From positions 1 to 64,000 of the forward strand of contig CAVXCA010000099.1 in NCBI GenBank assembly GCA_963759955.1: DNA of 64,000 bases, given 5' to 3'. Source of the DNA: Roseiarcus sp963759955. Its GTDB lineage: Bacteria; Pseudomonadota; Alphaproteobacteria; Rhizobiales; Beijerinckiaceae. Below, piece by piece: positions 29,221 through 36,704 of the stretch. Made by a program: the position numbers and the translations under genes. Below the pieces are notes generated by a model. It did no database searches and was not told the DNA's origin. It saw nothing but the letters and a program-made list of their open reading frames with translations. The stretch's first letter is position 1; each line of letters opens with the position of its first letter.

Positions 29221-29767
29221 TCACTTACGGACCAACATGGGGATGACGATGTCGAGCCGCTCAGCGAGACGCTTCGCGCGCACGACCCGCTCTCCCATCG
29301 CGAACTGTCCGATCAGCGCGTGATAGACGAGACGCGCGCGCGCGACGGCTTCTTCCGGCGTGAAAGAGAGCTCCGCGAACAGCGAAGTGAGATAGTCGAG
29401 GCGGCGCCGATCGATCTCGCCGAGCGCGCCGCGCGCCATTTCGTCCTGTCCGGCCCAGACGCGAACGGCCCGATCCAGCCGGCCGTCGATTTCGGGAAAC
29501 GATCGTGGACAGGGCGCGCAGCTTGGCGACGGCGTCGCCCCCCTTGGCCTCGACCTCGTCGATGATGGCGTTCGTCGCCCGGGTCCGCCACGTCTCGAGC
29601 AGCGCTTCAAGTAACGATCGGCGATCTTTGAAATGCCAATAGAAACTTCCCTTGGTCACATGCAGCGTTGCGGCTAGGCGCTCGACGCGCACCGCCTCAA
29701 CTCCATATTCGCTGAGCGCCCGCAATCCGGCGTCGATCCATTGCTGTTTTCCCAACCGCGTGTTCAT
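29221..29767 (-). pseudogene. TetR family repressor with a frameshift
   Basis: From ATG 29767 the first about 88 residues make a normal TetR helix-turn-helix domain (GLRALSEYGVEAVRVERLAATLHVTKGSFYWHFKDRRSLLEALL split here over two helices plus the turn). Near 29499-29501 the frame is lost. The matching C-terminal ligand domain (EIDGRLDRAVRVWAGQDEMA to the end MLVRK) continues in another frame down to 29221. Removing one base at the break joins both halves in register, so this is one gene with a one-base insertion, either a real mutation or a sequencing error. It is divergent from the membrane protein gene at 29851. Confidence 0.85.
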
Positions 29768-29773
29768 GCTGCA

Positions 29774-29791
29774 CCATACGTAGCCGTATTG
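29774..29791. promoter_or_regulatory. TetR-type operator 1
   Basis: CCATACG-N4-CGTATTG is an inverted repeat with six of seven paired positions. It begins seven bases from the tetR start codon and overlaps the -35 box of the promoter at 29789. Its half sites match operator 2. Confidence 0.7.
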
Positions 29792-29816
29792 ACAGAGGCA
29801 ACCGACCTCGCATAAG
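29789..29816 (+). promoter_or_regulatory. Sigma-70 promoter for the 29851 gene
   Basis: TTGACA at 29789-29794 and CATAAG at 29811-29816 are separated by 16 bases. The -35 hexamer is a full consensus match. The promoter is bracketed by the two operators, so a bound TetR dimer pair would block it. Confidence 0.65.
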
Positions 29817-29819
29817 TCT

Positions 29820-29837
29820 CCATACGGACACGTATGG
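29820..29837. promoter_or_regulatory. TetR-type operator 2
   Basis: CCATACG-N4-CGTATGG is a perfect seven-base inverted repeat ending 13 bases before the ATG at 29851, covering the likely transcription start. It shares half sites with operator 1; the two centres are 46 bases apart. Confidence 0.75.
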
Positions 29838-29850
29838 GAAGGATGGAACG

Positions 29851-30228
29851 ATGCAAGCCGCCCTGCTCTTCGCCGCGATCCTCACTCTGGCCATTGGCGG
29901 CGCCCATTCGTATCTGGGCGAACGGTTCTTGATTGGGCCGCTACTCTCGCCGGAACGGCGTCAGGGGCTGCTCGAGAAAAGCGAGTTCGCCCGGCGGACG
30001 CTGAGGTTCGCCTGGCATCTGACGACGATCGCCTGGTGGGGCTTCGCCGCGATCTTGATCGGCTTGGCCTTGGCGCCCGCGGCCTCGCCCGTCCGCATGG
30101 TCCTGGCCGTCGTCGCCGCGACGTTTTTCGCCACGGGACTGTCGACGTTCGCCAGCAGCCGGGGGCGTCATCTCGCGTGGCCGGTCTTTCTGGCGATCGC
30201 GGGGTTGTCGCTGGTCCCACTTTTGTGA
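29851..30228 (+). CDS. Small membrane protein under TetR-type control
   Basis: A 125-residue protein with about four transmembrane helices (LLFAAILTLAIGGAHSYLG, the HLTTIAWWGFAAILIGLAL segment, MVLAVVAATFFATGLSTF and a last VFLAIAGLSLVPLL). I cannot name its function. It starts right behind an operator-flanked promoter and is divergent from the broken tetR gene, so it is very likely the regulator's target. Its stop codon overlaps a GTG that can start the DUF2867 gene, suggesting a two-gene operon. Confidence 0.8.
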   Translation: MQAALLFAAILTLAIGGAHSYLGERFLIGPLLSPERRQGLLEKSEFARRTLRFAWHLTTIAWWGFAAILIGLALAPAASPVRMVLAVVAATFFATGLSTFASSRGRHLAWPVFLAIAGLSLVPLL

Positions 30229-30779
30229 GAGGCGACGTCGCGCCTTCGAAACGTCGGGGTCATCCGCCTTCGCCTGTCGTCGTCGAGACCCACGTGCCGA
30301 GCGAAAGCGCGCTGCATCCGACCCTTGCGGTCGCCGATTTCTACGACGCCTACGCGGCACCGCTGAGCGATGCGCGGCTGACGCCCACGGAGATCTTCCT
30401 GCGCGCGGTTCGCGCGACGCCGCCCTGGGTGTCGCGCCTGATGTCGATCCGCAATTTCGTCGTGCGTCGGCTCGGCCTCGAGGACGTCGGCGCCATGGAC
30501 GACGCCGCGGACAAGCCCGCCGACGCTTACGAAATCGGCGATCGGCTCGGAATCTTCACCATTTTTGGCATGAGCGACAACGAACTCGTGCTGGGAATCG
30601 ACGATCGGCATCTCGACGTGCGCGTGTCCGTGTCGAAGTCTCCGAGCGATCGGCCGAGGAGCTACATCGTCTCGACCGTCGTCAAGACGCACAATCGGCT
30701 CGGCCGCCTGTACATGACGCCGGTTGGCCGGATCCACCCTTTTGTCGTCAGGTCGCTGATGCGCCGGACGGTCGTTTGA
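30225..30779 (+). CDS. DUF2867 family protein
   Basis: The product matches DUF2867 (TPPWVSRLMSIRNFVVRRLGL, then FTIFGMSDNELVLGIDDRHLD and the end YMTPVGRIHPFVVRSLMRR). Other DUF2867 domains are found fused to NAD-dependent epimerase-like proteins; the role is unknown. GTG 30225 overlaps the upstream stop as GTGA and gives 184 residues. GTG 30294 is an alternative giving a start closer to the conserved part. It is probably co-transcribed with the membrane gene and so also controlled by the TetR-type operators. Confidence 0.82.
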   Translation: MRGDVAPSKRRGHPPSPVVVETHVPSESALHPTLAVADFYDAYAAPLSDARLTPTEIFLRAVRATPPWVSRLMSIRNFVVRRLGLEDVGAMDDAADKPADAYEIGDRLGIFTIFGMSDNELVLGIDDRHLDVRVSVSKSPSDRPRSYIVSTVVKTHNRLGRLYMTPVGRIHPFVVRSLMRRTVV

Positions 30780-30804
30780 GTGGCATCCCGCGCCGACGTT
30801 CGGC

Positions 30805-30832
30805 TTGACTTCCGGCGCTCCCCGACTATGGT
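30805..30832 (+). promoter_or_regulatory. Sigma-70 promoter of rpmG
   Basis: TTGACT at 30805-30810 and TATGGT at 30827-30832 are spaced by 16 bases, a good match to alphaproteobacterial housekeeping promoters (CTTGAC / CTATAT type; the base before is C). It lies about 85 bases ahead of rpmG. Confidence 0.55.
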
Positions 30833-30922
30833 GCCGCGCAACTGGCGCTGGCGGGGCCTCCCGATGGCGCTGTTTTGTTTTTCCCCGGCGCCCAGTGCGC
30901 CGCGCATTTCGGACGCCCTGAC

Positions 30923-31090
30923 ATGGCCAAGGCCGCCTCGCTCAAGATCAAGCTGCTGTCGACCGCCGACACCGGCTATTTCTATGTGACCAAGAAGAAC
31001 GCCCGCACCAAGACGGAGAAGTTCACCTTCACGAAGTACGATCCCGTCGCGCGCAAGCACGTCGAGTTCAAGGAAACCAAGATCAAGTGA
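30923..31090 (+). CDS. rpmG: 50S ribosomal protein L33
   Basis: A 55-residue L33 of the proteobacterial type (MAKAASLKIKLLSTADTG.. YFYVTKKN.. KFTFTKYDP). It lacks the zinc-ribbon cysteines, so it is the zinc-independent form. The gene is a single unit with a recognisable promoter before it and a strong terminator after it. Confidence 0.97.
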   Translation: MAKAASLKIKLLSTADTGYFYVTKKNARTKTEKFTFTKYDPVARKHVEFKETKIK

Positions 31091-31122
31091 GCGCGAGAGC
31101 GCGGCTTGGATAGCCTTCGATC

Positions 31123-31147
31123 AGGGCGCCTTCGGGCGCCCTTTTTG
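31123..31147 (+). terminator. Intrinsic terminator of rpmG
   Basis: AGGGCGCC-TTCG-GGCGCCCT is a perfect eight-base stem with a stable UUCG loop, followed directly by a T run. This is a textbook rho-independent terminator 32 bases after rpmG. Confidence 0.95.
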
Positions 31148-31268
31148 TTTGCGGTTCTCTCTCAGCCCAGCGCGCGATGGCCGCGTCCGGCGCGAAGCGC
31201 CTTGCCGCTCGCAGTTGAATCGACGGATAGCAGCGCGGCCCCCGGCCGCGCCTGCAAAAGTCCGCCCA

Positions 31269-31721
31269 TCACGCCAAGATATGCCGCTCGATCTCCCAAA
31301 CGGGATGTTTGGTCAGATCCTTGTCGATTTCCCCGACGACGCGCGCCTTCACGTCGGCGTGAAGCGCCTGGCGCAAGTCCGCCAGAGCGCGCGGCGGCGC
31401 GACGATGAGCAACGCCGGGGCGCCGCGTTCGCGCACCAGCGCTTCCAGAGCGGCGGACACCCGCTGGGTGAAGCGATGCTCCTCGATTTCATGCCAGTCC
31501 GTCGTTTCCATGGCGCTGTGCCGGCTCGCATGAGCGCTGGCGAAACCGCGACCGGGGCGATCGGTGCCTTGCTCGTGCGTAGGCGGGTTCTCGTCATCGA
31601 CGATTACGCGCTCGGTCACCAAATTGGGAAACTTCTCGTCGCCGGCGTTGCGCAGGAAAAGCGCCTTGCGGCCGTCGCCGACGAAGACGAACGCGTCGTG
31701 TGGAAGGGCGAGCTTGTTCAT
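31269..31721 (-). CDS. Host attachment family protein
   Basis: A 150-residue member of the family called protein required for attachment to host cells, named from Agrobacterium. Family marks are the start LPHDAFVFVGDGRKALFLRN, the ALLIVAPPRALADLRQAL block and the final KDLTKHPVWEIERHIL. Homologues often sit in stress or low-oxygen gene groups. It is related to the peptide-release-factor-like bacterial domains, but its action is unknown. It is divergent from the DUF2267 gene, with an FNR/FixK-like box in the 214-base gap. Confidence 0.9.
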   Translation of the reverse strand: MNKLALPHDAFVFVGDGRKALFLRNAGDEKFPNLVTERVIVDDENPPTHEQGTDRPGRGFASAHASRHSAMETTDWHEIEEHRFTQRVSAALEALVRERGAPALLIVAPPRALADLRQALHADVKARVVGEIDKDLTKHPVWEIERHILA

Positions 31722-31857
31722 TTCGGACTCCGGACAAACGAAACGCCTCGGCGCGGCGGCGCCGCGCGAAGCCGCTTCACGATTGAGAGATGCGCATCTC
31801 CCGATATTCTTTCCATCACGCGGACGTAAACCTCTTAGCGGCGCCGCGCGATCCGCG

Positions 31858-31871
31858 TTTGAGCCGAATCA
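31858..31871. promoter_or_regulatory. FNR/FixK-like box
   Basis: TTGAG-CCGA-ATCAA matches nine of ten defined bases of the FNR/FixK consensus TTGAT-N4-ATCAA. It is centred 71 bases before the DUF2267 start. If the transcription start is 41.5 bases downstream of the centre, a weak -10-like TAGGTC is in place, so a class II activated promoter is plausible. Confidence 0.6.
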
Positions 31872-31935
31872 ATGCGTCCTCGGCCGCGCAAAGATAGGTC
31901 GAAACTACCGAAACCCCAATAAAGGGGATGTGGCG

Positions 31936-32376
31936 ATGAACGACACCCAAGTCGCGGCGCTGGACCATACGACCCAGCAAACAAATATTTGGCTCAAGAA
32001 ACTGGTCGAAGATTACGAGCTCGGCGATCGCCAGCACGCTTATAATGGGCTTCGCGCCGTGCTCCATGCCTTGCGCGACCGGCTCACGCCGGAGCAAGCG
32101 GTGCATCTCGGGGCGCAACTGCCAACCCTGGTGCGAGGGATTTATTACGAGGGCTGGCGTCTCGCCGGCAAGCCGACGGACGAACGGCAGCCGACCGAAT
32201 TCGCGGCCCGGGTGGCGGCGCAACTGCCGCCGCAGTTCCCGCGCGACGCGTTGAACGTCACCAAGGCCGTTTTCGACCTGCTGCGCAAGGAACTCGATCC
32301 CGGGGAGACCGCCAAGATCATCGAGACGCTGCCGCATCCGCTGCGCGGCTTGTGGGCGGCGCCCGCCGGTCGCTAG
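31936..32376 (+). CDS. DUF2267 family protein
   Basis: A 146-residue DUF2267 protein, all-helical, of unknown function. Family signs are LKKLVEDYELGDRQHAYNGLRAVLHALRDRL (split over two helices), EQAVHLGAQLPTLVRGIYYEGW and the end LRGLWAAPAGR. Such genes are often induced by low oxygen and lie next to universal stress and host attachment genes. ATG 31936 is used; GTG 31930 is also possible. The Mth938-like gene follows 35 bases later. Confidence 0.9.
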   Translation: MNDTQVAALDHTTQQTNIWLKKLVEDYELGDRQHAYNGLRAVLHALRDRLTPEQAVHLGAQLPTLVRGIYYEGWRLAGKPTDERQPTEFAARVAAQLPPQFPRDALNVTKAVFDLLRKELDPGETAKIIETLPHPLRGLWAAPAGR

Positions 32377-32411
32377 AGCGCTGCGCCTGCGACGGTCGAA
32401 GGGAGACGCCC

Positions 32412-32768
32412 ATGCCGATCGAGGCGACTGAATTCGGCGCGATCACGATCGACGGCAAGACCTATCCGCACGACGTGATCATTCGTCTTTCCGGCGAAGT
32501 CGAAAAGCGGCGAAAGCGGCTTTCGAAAGAGCTATACGGAACGTCGCACGTCATATCGAAGGCAGAAGCCAAATTCGTCTTCGAGAAGGGTTGCGATCTG
32601 TTGATCGTGGGAGCGGGCCAGCAGGGCAACGTGCGCCTGTCTCCCGAGGCCAGCGAATACTTCGACAAGAAACATTGTCACGTCGTGTTGGCGCCGACGC
32701 CCGAGGCGATCCGCGCTTTCAACGAATCGCACGAGAAAAAGATCGCCCTGATGCACGTGACCTGCTGA
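32412..32768 (+). CDS. Mth938-like domain protein
   Basis: A 118-residue protein of the Mth938-like family (NDUFAF3-like fold). Typical are the start FGAITIDGKTYPHDVIIRLSG, the middle CDLLIVGAGQQGNVRLSPEA and the end TPEAIRAFNES. The eukaryotic relative NDUFAF3 helps build respiratory complex I, but the role of the stand-alone bacterial form is not known. It probably shares the transcript of the DUF2267 gene and so the FNR/FixK-like control. Confidence 0.88.
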   Translation: MPIEATEFGAITIDGKTYPHDVIIRLSGEVEKRRKRLSKELYGTSHVISKAEAKFVFEKGCDLLIVGAGQQGNVRLSPEASEYFDKKHCHVVLAPTPEAIRAFNESHEKKIALMHVTC

Positions 32769-32872
32769 GGCGCCGGAGCCTGCACGAACGCGCGCCGTCT
32801 TCAGGTCGAACCAGACCCCTGCCCTCATCGCGAGCGAAGCGCGGCGATCGATCGATCCGAAAACAGCGCGCT

Positions 32873-33439
32873 CTACGCGGGGTGGTGCTTGCCGACCAAG
32901 CGGACGGTGCTCGCCTGCGCGCCGCGCTCGCCCTGCTCCTCGATGAAGCGGACCTCGGAGCCGACGCTCAAGCGGTCGAACGCGCCGTCGAGAACGGCGT
33001 TGCGGTGAAAGTAGATTTCCCGTCCGTCCGGCGTTTCGATGAAGCCGCAATCTTCCCCGGCGAGGAACTTCGTCACGTGGCCATGGTCCTCGGCAATGTG
33101 TTCCTTGACTTGACCGCGCATGTCGCGCGTGACGTCTTCGATTTGCCGCACCGCCGCATCGAAAGCCTCCCTGATCGCGACCAGGGCATGCTCGCGCTCG
33201 GGCGCGTCGCCATGTGACTTATTGACCATGACGTCGTTGTGGTCGGGCATGGCGATGCGAAGATCGATCTGGAATAGATCGCCGCGTCGGTGTCGGGTCT
33301 GGGGGTTAGTGATCACGACATGACAGCTCGTGATCCGATGGCTGAATTTTTCCAGGCGTTTCGCGTGCCTGGCGATCTCGGATCGAATCTCCTCGGAAGG
33401 CTCGCAGTGTTGAAAGGCGATCTCGATTGGCACTTGCAT
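32873..33439 (-). CDS. HPF/RaiA-type ribosome protein fused to a cold shock domain
   Basis: A 188-residue two-domain protein. Residues 1-110 form the S30AE domain of hibernation-promoting factor/RaiA (VPIEIAFQHCEPSEEIRSEI, DLFQIDLRIAMP, REAFDAAVRQIED). Residues 120-185 form a cold shock OB domain with RNA-binding motifs CGFIETPDG and IYFHRNAV. The first part binds the 30S ribosome to halt translation in stress; the second binds single-stranded RNA or DNA. The C-terminal dimerisation domain of long HPF is replaced by the cold shock domain. It is convergent with the Mth938 gene and belongs in theme to the stress group next to it. Confidence 0.92.
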   Translation of the reverse strand: MQVPIEIAFQHCEPSEEIRSEIARHAKRLEKFSHRITSCHVVITNPQTRHRRGDLFQIDLRIAMPDHNDVMVNKSHGDAPEREHALVAIREAFDAAVRQIEDVTRDMRGQVKEHIAEDHGHVTKFLAGEDCGFIETPDGREIYFHRNAVLDGAFDRLSVGSEVRFIEEQGERGAQASTVRLVGKHHPA

Positions 33440-33562
33440 GTTATGGCCCCTTCCTTCTGGAACGGCTTCGATGCGCTGCTGATCGGCTCCCGCTGGCGGG
33501 TCGAGTTCGAATGTTAGCGCCCGGGACGCTTCGGCGCCAGCGCCGACGCCAAGCCGGCGCTT

Positions 33563-35824
33563 TTAGGGCGGCGAATCGTCGGGCGCGTCCGCCGGGTCGG
33601 CCCCCTTCGCGCCGCCCTGCCCCGGCCGCACGACGCGATCGGGCCGCGCGCGCTTGGGCGCCGGCGACCACGGGCGGTCTTCCAGCGCCGTGCGGTCCGT
33701 GCTCACGACGAAGCGCGCGCCGTCCCAATTGAGGCCGACGGCGCCGGTGAGCGCGAGGCGGCGCTCGTCGAACACTTCAGCCTTGCAGTCGGCCGGCGCG
33801 GTCAGCGCGCTGACGAGCACGGCCGCACGCGCGCAATCCTCCTCGAAGCCGGCGCGGTCGATCACAACGCTCAGCGACTGCCCTTCGGGCAGAGCGGCGA
33901 CGCAGCCGGCCCGGTCGCACGGCGCGTCGGGATCGCGCGCTTGAGCCGGATCGCGATCGTCGCCGTCGGCGGTCAGCCATTGTTCGGCGTCGAAGGCGTT
34001 GAAGCGCTTGCCGACGACCTCCAGCCGCCCATCGGCGTCGCGCACCGCGGCCAGATCCCCCGAAGGCGCTAGAATCGCATCGTAGCGCGGGCCGTCGATG
34101 GCGCCGACGACGCCGAGCGCCAACAAGGGGATCGCCATCGCGCGAAACAGCCAGGTGCGCCACAGGACCGCGCTCATCACCGCAAGGCTCAGGAATGGCA
34201 GCGCGAAGGGCGCAAACACGCGCAGGTGCAGCGTCGAACCGGGGGCGCTGGCGATGAAGCGCGCGGCCCACAGAATGAACTTGATGCCGGCGCCGACGTA
34301 GAGCCAGACCGGCGCGTCGAGGCCGAGCGGATAGAGCGCCGTCCCGAGAAGCGCGCCGGGCACGGCGAAGAACTCGATGATCGTCAGCGTCAGCGGATTG
34401 CCGATCAGCACGTAAGGGCTGAGGTCGTGGAAATGATAGGCCATGAACGACGCGGTGGCGCTGGTCGCGCAAAGGGTCGCGAACAGCAGCCCAAGCGGCT
34501 TGTCGACGAAATGGCTCAGGAAGGCGCCGCGCCGCGGCGGGCGCACGCGCGTCGGCACGAACGGATCGGCGCCTTGGTCAATGCGCGCGAACCGCGCCTC
34601 CATCACCGCGACCAGCGCGGCGACGGCGGCGAACGAGAGCTGGAAGCTGACGCCTAAGATCGCCTCCGGCTCCAGCGCGACGATCGCCAGCACCGCGAGG
34701 GCGAGATTGCGCATCGTCAACGCGCGCCGATCGAGCACGACGGCGCCGAGCACGATCAGCGTCATGATCAGCGCGCGCTCGGTGCCGACGCGCGAACCGG
34801 TGGCGATGTCGTAGAAGGCCGAGCCGAGCATGGCGACGCCGGCCGCCCATTTCTTGATGGGGTAACGCAGCGCCAGCGTCGGCGACAACGCGAGCAGCCG
34901 GCGCGCGAGGACGAAGAATATGCCGGCGACCAACGTCATCTGCACGCCGGAGATGGTGATGATGTGGAAGATGCCGGCCTCACGGATAAGGTCCTTGGCG
35001 TCGTTGGAAAGAAAGTCGCGTTTTCCCGTGACCATCGCCGCGGCGATCGCGCCCTCGTCGCCGCCGATGATCGCATTGACGCGCAAGGCGAGGCGGTTGC
35101 GCGCCTGATCGATCGACGCGAAGAAGCGCTCGCGCCACGACGCCTCGCGCGGCGGCGGCAGAACGGAAATCGCGCCGAGCGTCGAGCCGACCGCGCCGAC
35201 GCCGGCGAAATAGGCGTCGCGCGAAAAATCGTAGCCGCCAGGCAGCACCGCGCGCGAGGGCGGCAGCAGCCGCGCCTGAAGCGCGACATAGTCGCCGGCG
35301 ATCACGCCAGGCGCCTTGCGCGTCGTCACCCGCACCCGGCGCGGCGCAAGAGTCTTGGGCATGTCGCCCGCGTCGACGACGCCGATCACCAGCCGCGCGC
35401 CGATCGGGCGCAGGTCCACTTCCTCGACGAACCCCTGCAACTTGACGACGCGGATATGGTCGAGCACCGGCGTCTCGACGCGCGCGGTGCGCAGGCCCAT
35501 CGAGAGAAAGCCCGCCGAGAGCGCCGCGAGGCCCACCCAGACGCCGAGCGCGACGGCCCGCGCGCGAGAGAACCAAGCGAGCGCGGCGAAGATCGCCGTC
35601 AGCAGCGCCGGCAGCCACAACACGGGCTCGCGATCGGCCGCCATGTTCAGCGCGACGCCGCCCATCGCCGCGACCGGAATCCACAGGAAGAACCGCCGCT
35701 CGTCGACCTCCCGAGCGAGCGCCCCGGCGAACAGCGCGCGCCAATCCGGCGCCCAAGCCGCCGCGCGCGCGCGGCCGGCGACGGCGAGAACGCCGGAGCG
35801 CGCTGGGGTCGTCATGGAGGGCAA
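33563..35824 (-). CDS. comEC: ComEC/Rec2 family membrane DNA channel protein
   Basis: A 753-residue ComEC/Rec2-type protein of the inner membrane, in competent bacteria the channel for single-stranded DNA. An N-terminal DUF4131-like OB part, the Competence domain (GIFHIITISGVQMTLVAG, SAFYDIATGSRVGTERALIM, LGVSFQLSFAAVAAL) and a C-terminal soluble part are seen. The C-terminal part lacks the HxHxDH metal-binding motif of metallo-beta-lactamase domains, as in many alphaproteobacteria. The tail after about residue 700 is Pro, Asp and Arg rich. ATG 35824 or 35815 can start it. comEC-gltX-gltA is a common neighbourhood in this order, here broken up by inserted genes. Confidence 0.92.
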   Translation of the reverse strand: MPSMTTPARSGVLAVAGRARAAAWAPDWRALFAGALAREVDERRFFLWIPVAAMGGVALNMAADREPVLWLPALLTAIFAALAWFSRARAVALGVWVGLAALSAGFLSMGLRTARVETPVLDHIRVVKLQGFVEEVDLRPIGARLVIGVVDAGDMPKTLAPRRVRVTTRKAPGVIAGDYVALQARLLPPSRAVLPGGYDFSRDAYFAGVGAVGSTLGAISVLPPPREASWRERFFASIDQARNRLALRVNAIIGGDEGAIAAAMVTGKRDFLSNDAKDLIREAGIFHIITISGVQMTLVAGIFFVLARRLLALSPTLALRYPIKKWAAGVAMLGSAFYDIATGSRVGTERALIMTLIVLGAVVLDRRALTMRNLALAVLAIVALEPEAILGVSFQLSFAAVAALVAVMEARFARIDQGADPFVPTRVRPPRRGAFLSHFVDKPLGLLFATLCATSATASFMAYHFHDLSPYVLIGNPLTLTIIEFFAVPGALLGTALYPLGLDAPVWLYVGAGIKFILWAARFIASAPGSTLHLRVFAPFALPFLSLAVMSAVLWRTWLFRAMAIPLLALGVVGAIDGPRYDAILAPSGDLAAVRDADGRLEVVGKRFNAFDAEQWLTADGDDRDPAQARDPDAPCDRAGCVAALPEGQSLSVVIDRAGFEEDCARAAVLVSALTAPADCKAEVFDERRLALTGAVGLNWDGARFVVSTDRTALEDRPWSPAPKRARPDRVVRPGQGGAKGADPADAPDDSPP

Positions 35825-36255
35825 GCTAAGCCCGGAGGCGTGGCGTGCGCAGGCGGGCGAACCGAGGGCGTGTCACGGGCGAAGCATTTGCAGCGCGGCG
35901 TCGAAAGCGGCTGGCGGAGCGCTGATTTGCACGCGACGCGGACGCCGTCGCCGCCTCACGGCGCCGCTCTGTTCGGCGCCCGCAATCGGGCGCGCGCAAG
36001 AAGCCGCGTCGATCCTCCTGTCACGGCGAAATTCGGGGTTGACAGAAAGGACTCAGGGGGCCACACCGCGATTGTCGGCGCGAATTTCGCTTCCGCCGGC
36101 GTTCCTTAACCCAACCGTAGAGATATGGGCAGTACCATCTCGGGCGTCGCGACGACGGACAGGTTCGTCGATCCGTCGCCCATCGACATCGTAAGCGTCC
36201 ACGGGCCGGAATCCCGTGCGCGAGGCGTTCGTCGGGCCTGAGGGTCCGCCGCCCC
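35825..36255. other. Gap between comEC and the Nramp leader
   Basis: About 430 bases without a supported gene. A TTGACA at 36038-36043 could be a -35 box pointing right, but no fitting -10 hexamer follows. The minus-strand frame 36053-36319 has no recognisable features and is taken as chance. The stretch probably holds the promoters of comEC (left) and of the Nramp leader transcript (right). Confidence 0.4.
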
Positions 36256-36297
36256 CTCGCCTTCCGGCTTTGGACGAAACCAAGGACCGGAGGCGAG
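36256..36297 (+). promoter_or_regulatory. Hairpin hiding the ribosome site of the 36300 small gene
   Basis: CTCGCCTTCCGG at 36256-36267 pairs with CCGGAGGCGAG at 36287-36297 (one bulge), and CTTTGG at 36268-36273 pairs with CCAAGG at 36280-36285 around a six-base loop. The 3' arm holds GGAGG, the Shine-Dalgarno of the small ORF that starts three bases later, so the fold would block translation. Confidence 0.55.
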
Positions 36298-36299
36298 CC

Positions 36300-36527
36300 A
36301 TGAACCAGCTCTCCATCACGCTATTGAAATTCGTCGGTTCGCCGCCGGCGGGCGACGCCGTTCGCCGGCCGAGCGCGGCGAATTACGCCTCACGTCGCCT
36401 GCGCGCCGGCGCGCTGACCTGCCGATGGCGGCGCGATCCCGTCACCGGCCGGCTGAATTGCGCCTGGTCCGCCCTGAAGGGGGCGCGCGAAGCGCAACCG
36501 CCTTTGCGGCTCTCTCTCGCCAGTTGA
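36300..36527 (+). CDS. Small basic protein or leader peptide, 75 residues
   Basis: Starts at ATG 36300, six bases after GGAGG. The product (MNQLSITLLKFVGSPP..., middle ALTCRWRRDPVTGRLNCAW) is basic and has two Cys-x-W/Trp motifs, CRW and CAW. I know no function. Short proteins with a CRW..DPVTGRL pattern look plausible as real genes of this order, so it may act by itself, or its translation may control the downstream Nramp-like gene like a leader peptide. Its ribosome site is buried in a hairpin. Confidence 0.5.
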   Translation: MNQLSITLLKFVGSPPAGDAVRRPSAANYASRRLRAGALTCRWRRDPVTGRLNCAWSALKGAREAQPPLRLSLAS

Positions 36528-36560
36528 AGGATTTCCAACATGAAAGACGGCCCGAGTAGG

Positions 36561-36592
36561 CCCGTCGAAGCCGCTTCCGGCGTTTCGACGGG
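36561..36592 (+). promoter_or_regulatory. Large hairpin in the leader of the second Nramp-like gene
   Basis: CCCGTCGAA at 36561-36569 pairs perfectly with TTCGACGGG at 36584-36592, extended inside by GCCG/CGGC around a CTTC loop, with a two-base bulge. No T run follows, so it is not a plain terminator. It lies inside a possible 34-codon ORF (ATG 36540 to TAG 36644, with GAAGGA before it). Confidence 0.5.
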
Positions 36593-36671
36593 CGCCCCCG
36601 AGAGAACCCGATCCGCAATCTCAACACGCCGCGCGGCAACGTAGGAACTCGAGAGCCGAAACGACGGCTTC

Positions 36672-36699
36672 GCCTCCTGCGCCGGTCCGGCAAGGAGGC
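36672..36699 (+). promoter_or_regulatory. Hairpin hiding the ribosome site of the Nramp-like gene
   Basis: GCCTCC at 36672-36677 pairs with GGAGGC at 36694-36699, capped by GCCG-GTC-CGGC. The AAGGAGG Shine-Dalgarno at 36692-36698 is thus closed just before ATG 36705. This is the layout of a translation-controlling leader. Confidence 0.5.
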
Positions 36700-36704
36700 A
36701 TGCC

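Noticed and set aside
36053..36319. 88-codon minus-strand frame
   Set aside because: Low complexity at the front, no ribosome site and overlap with the leader hairpin; no family resemblance.
36540..36704. Match to the yybP-ykoY manganese riboswitch
   Set aside because: CGAGTAGG at 36553-36560 faintly recalls the GGGGAGUAG loop, but the second conserved loop and the paired stems are not where they should be, so no class was assigned.
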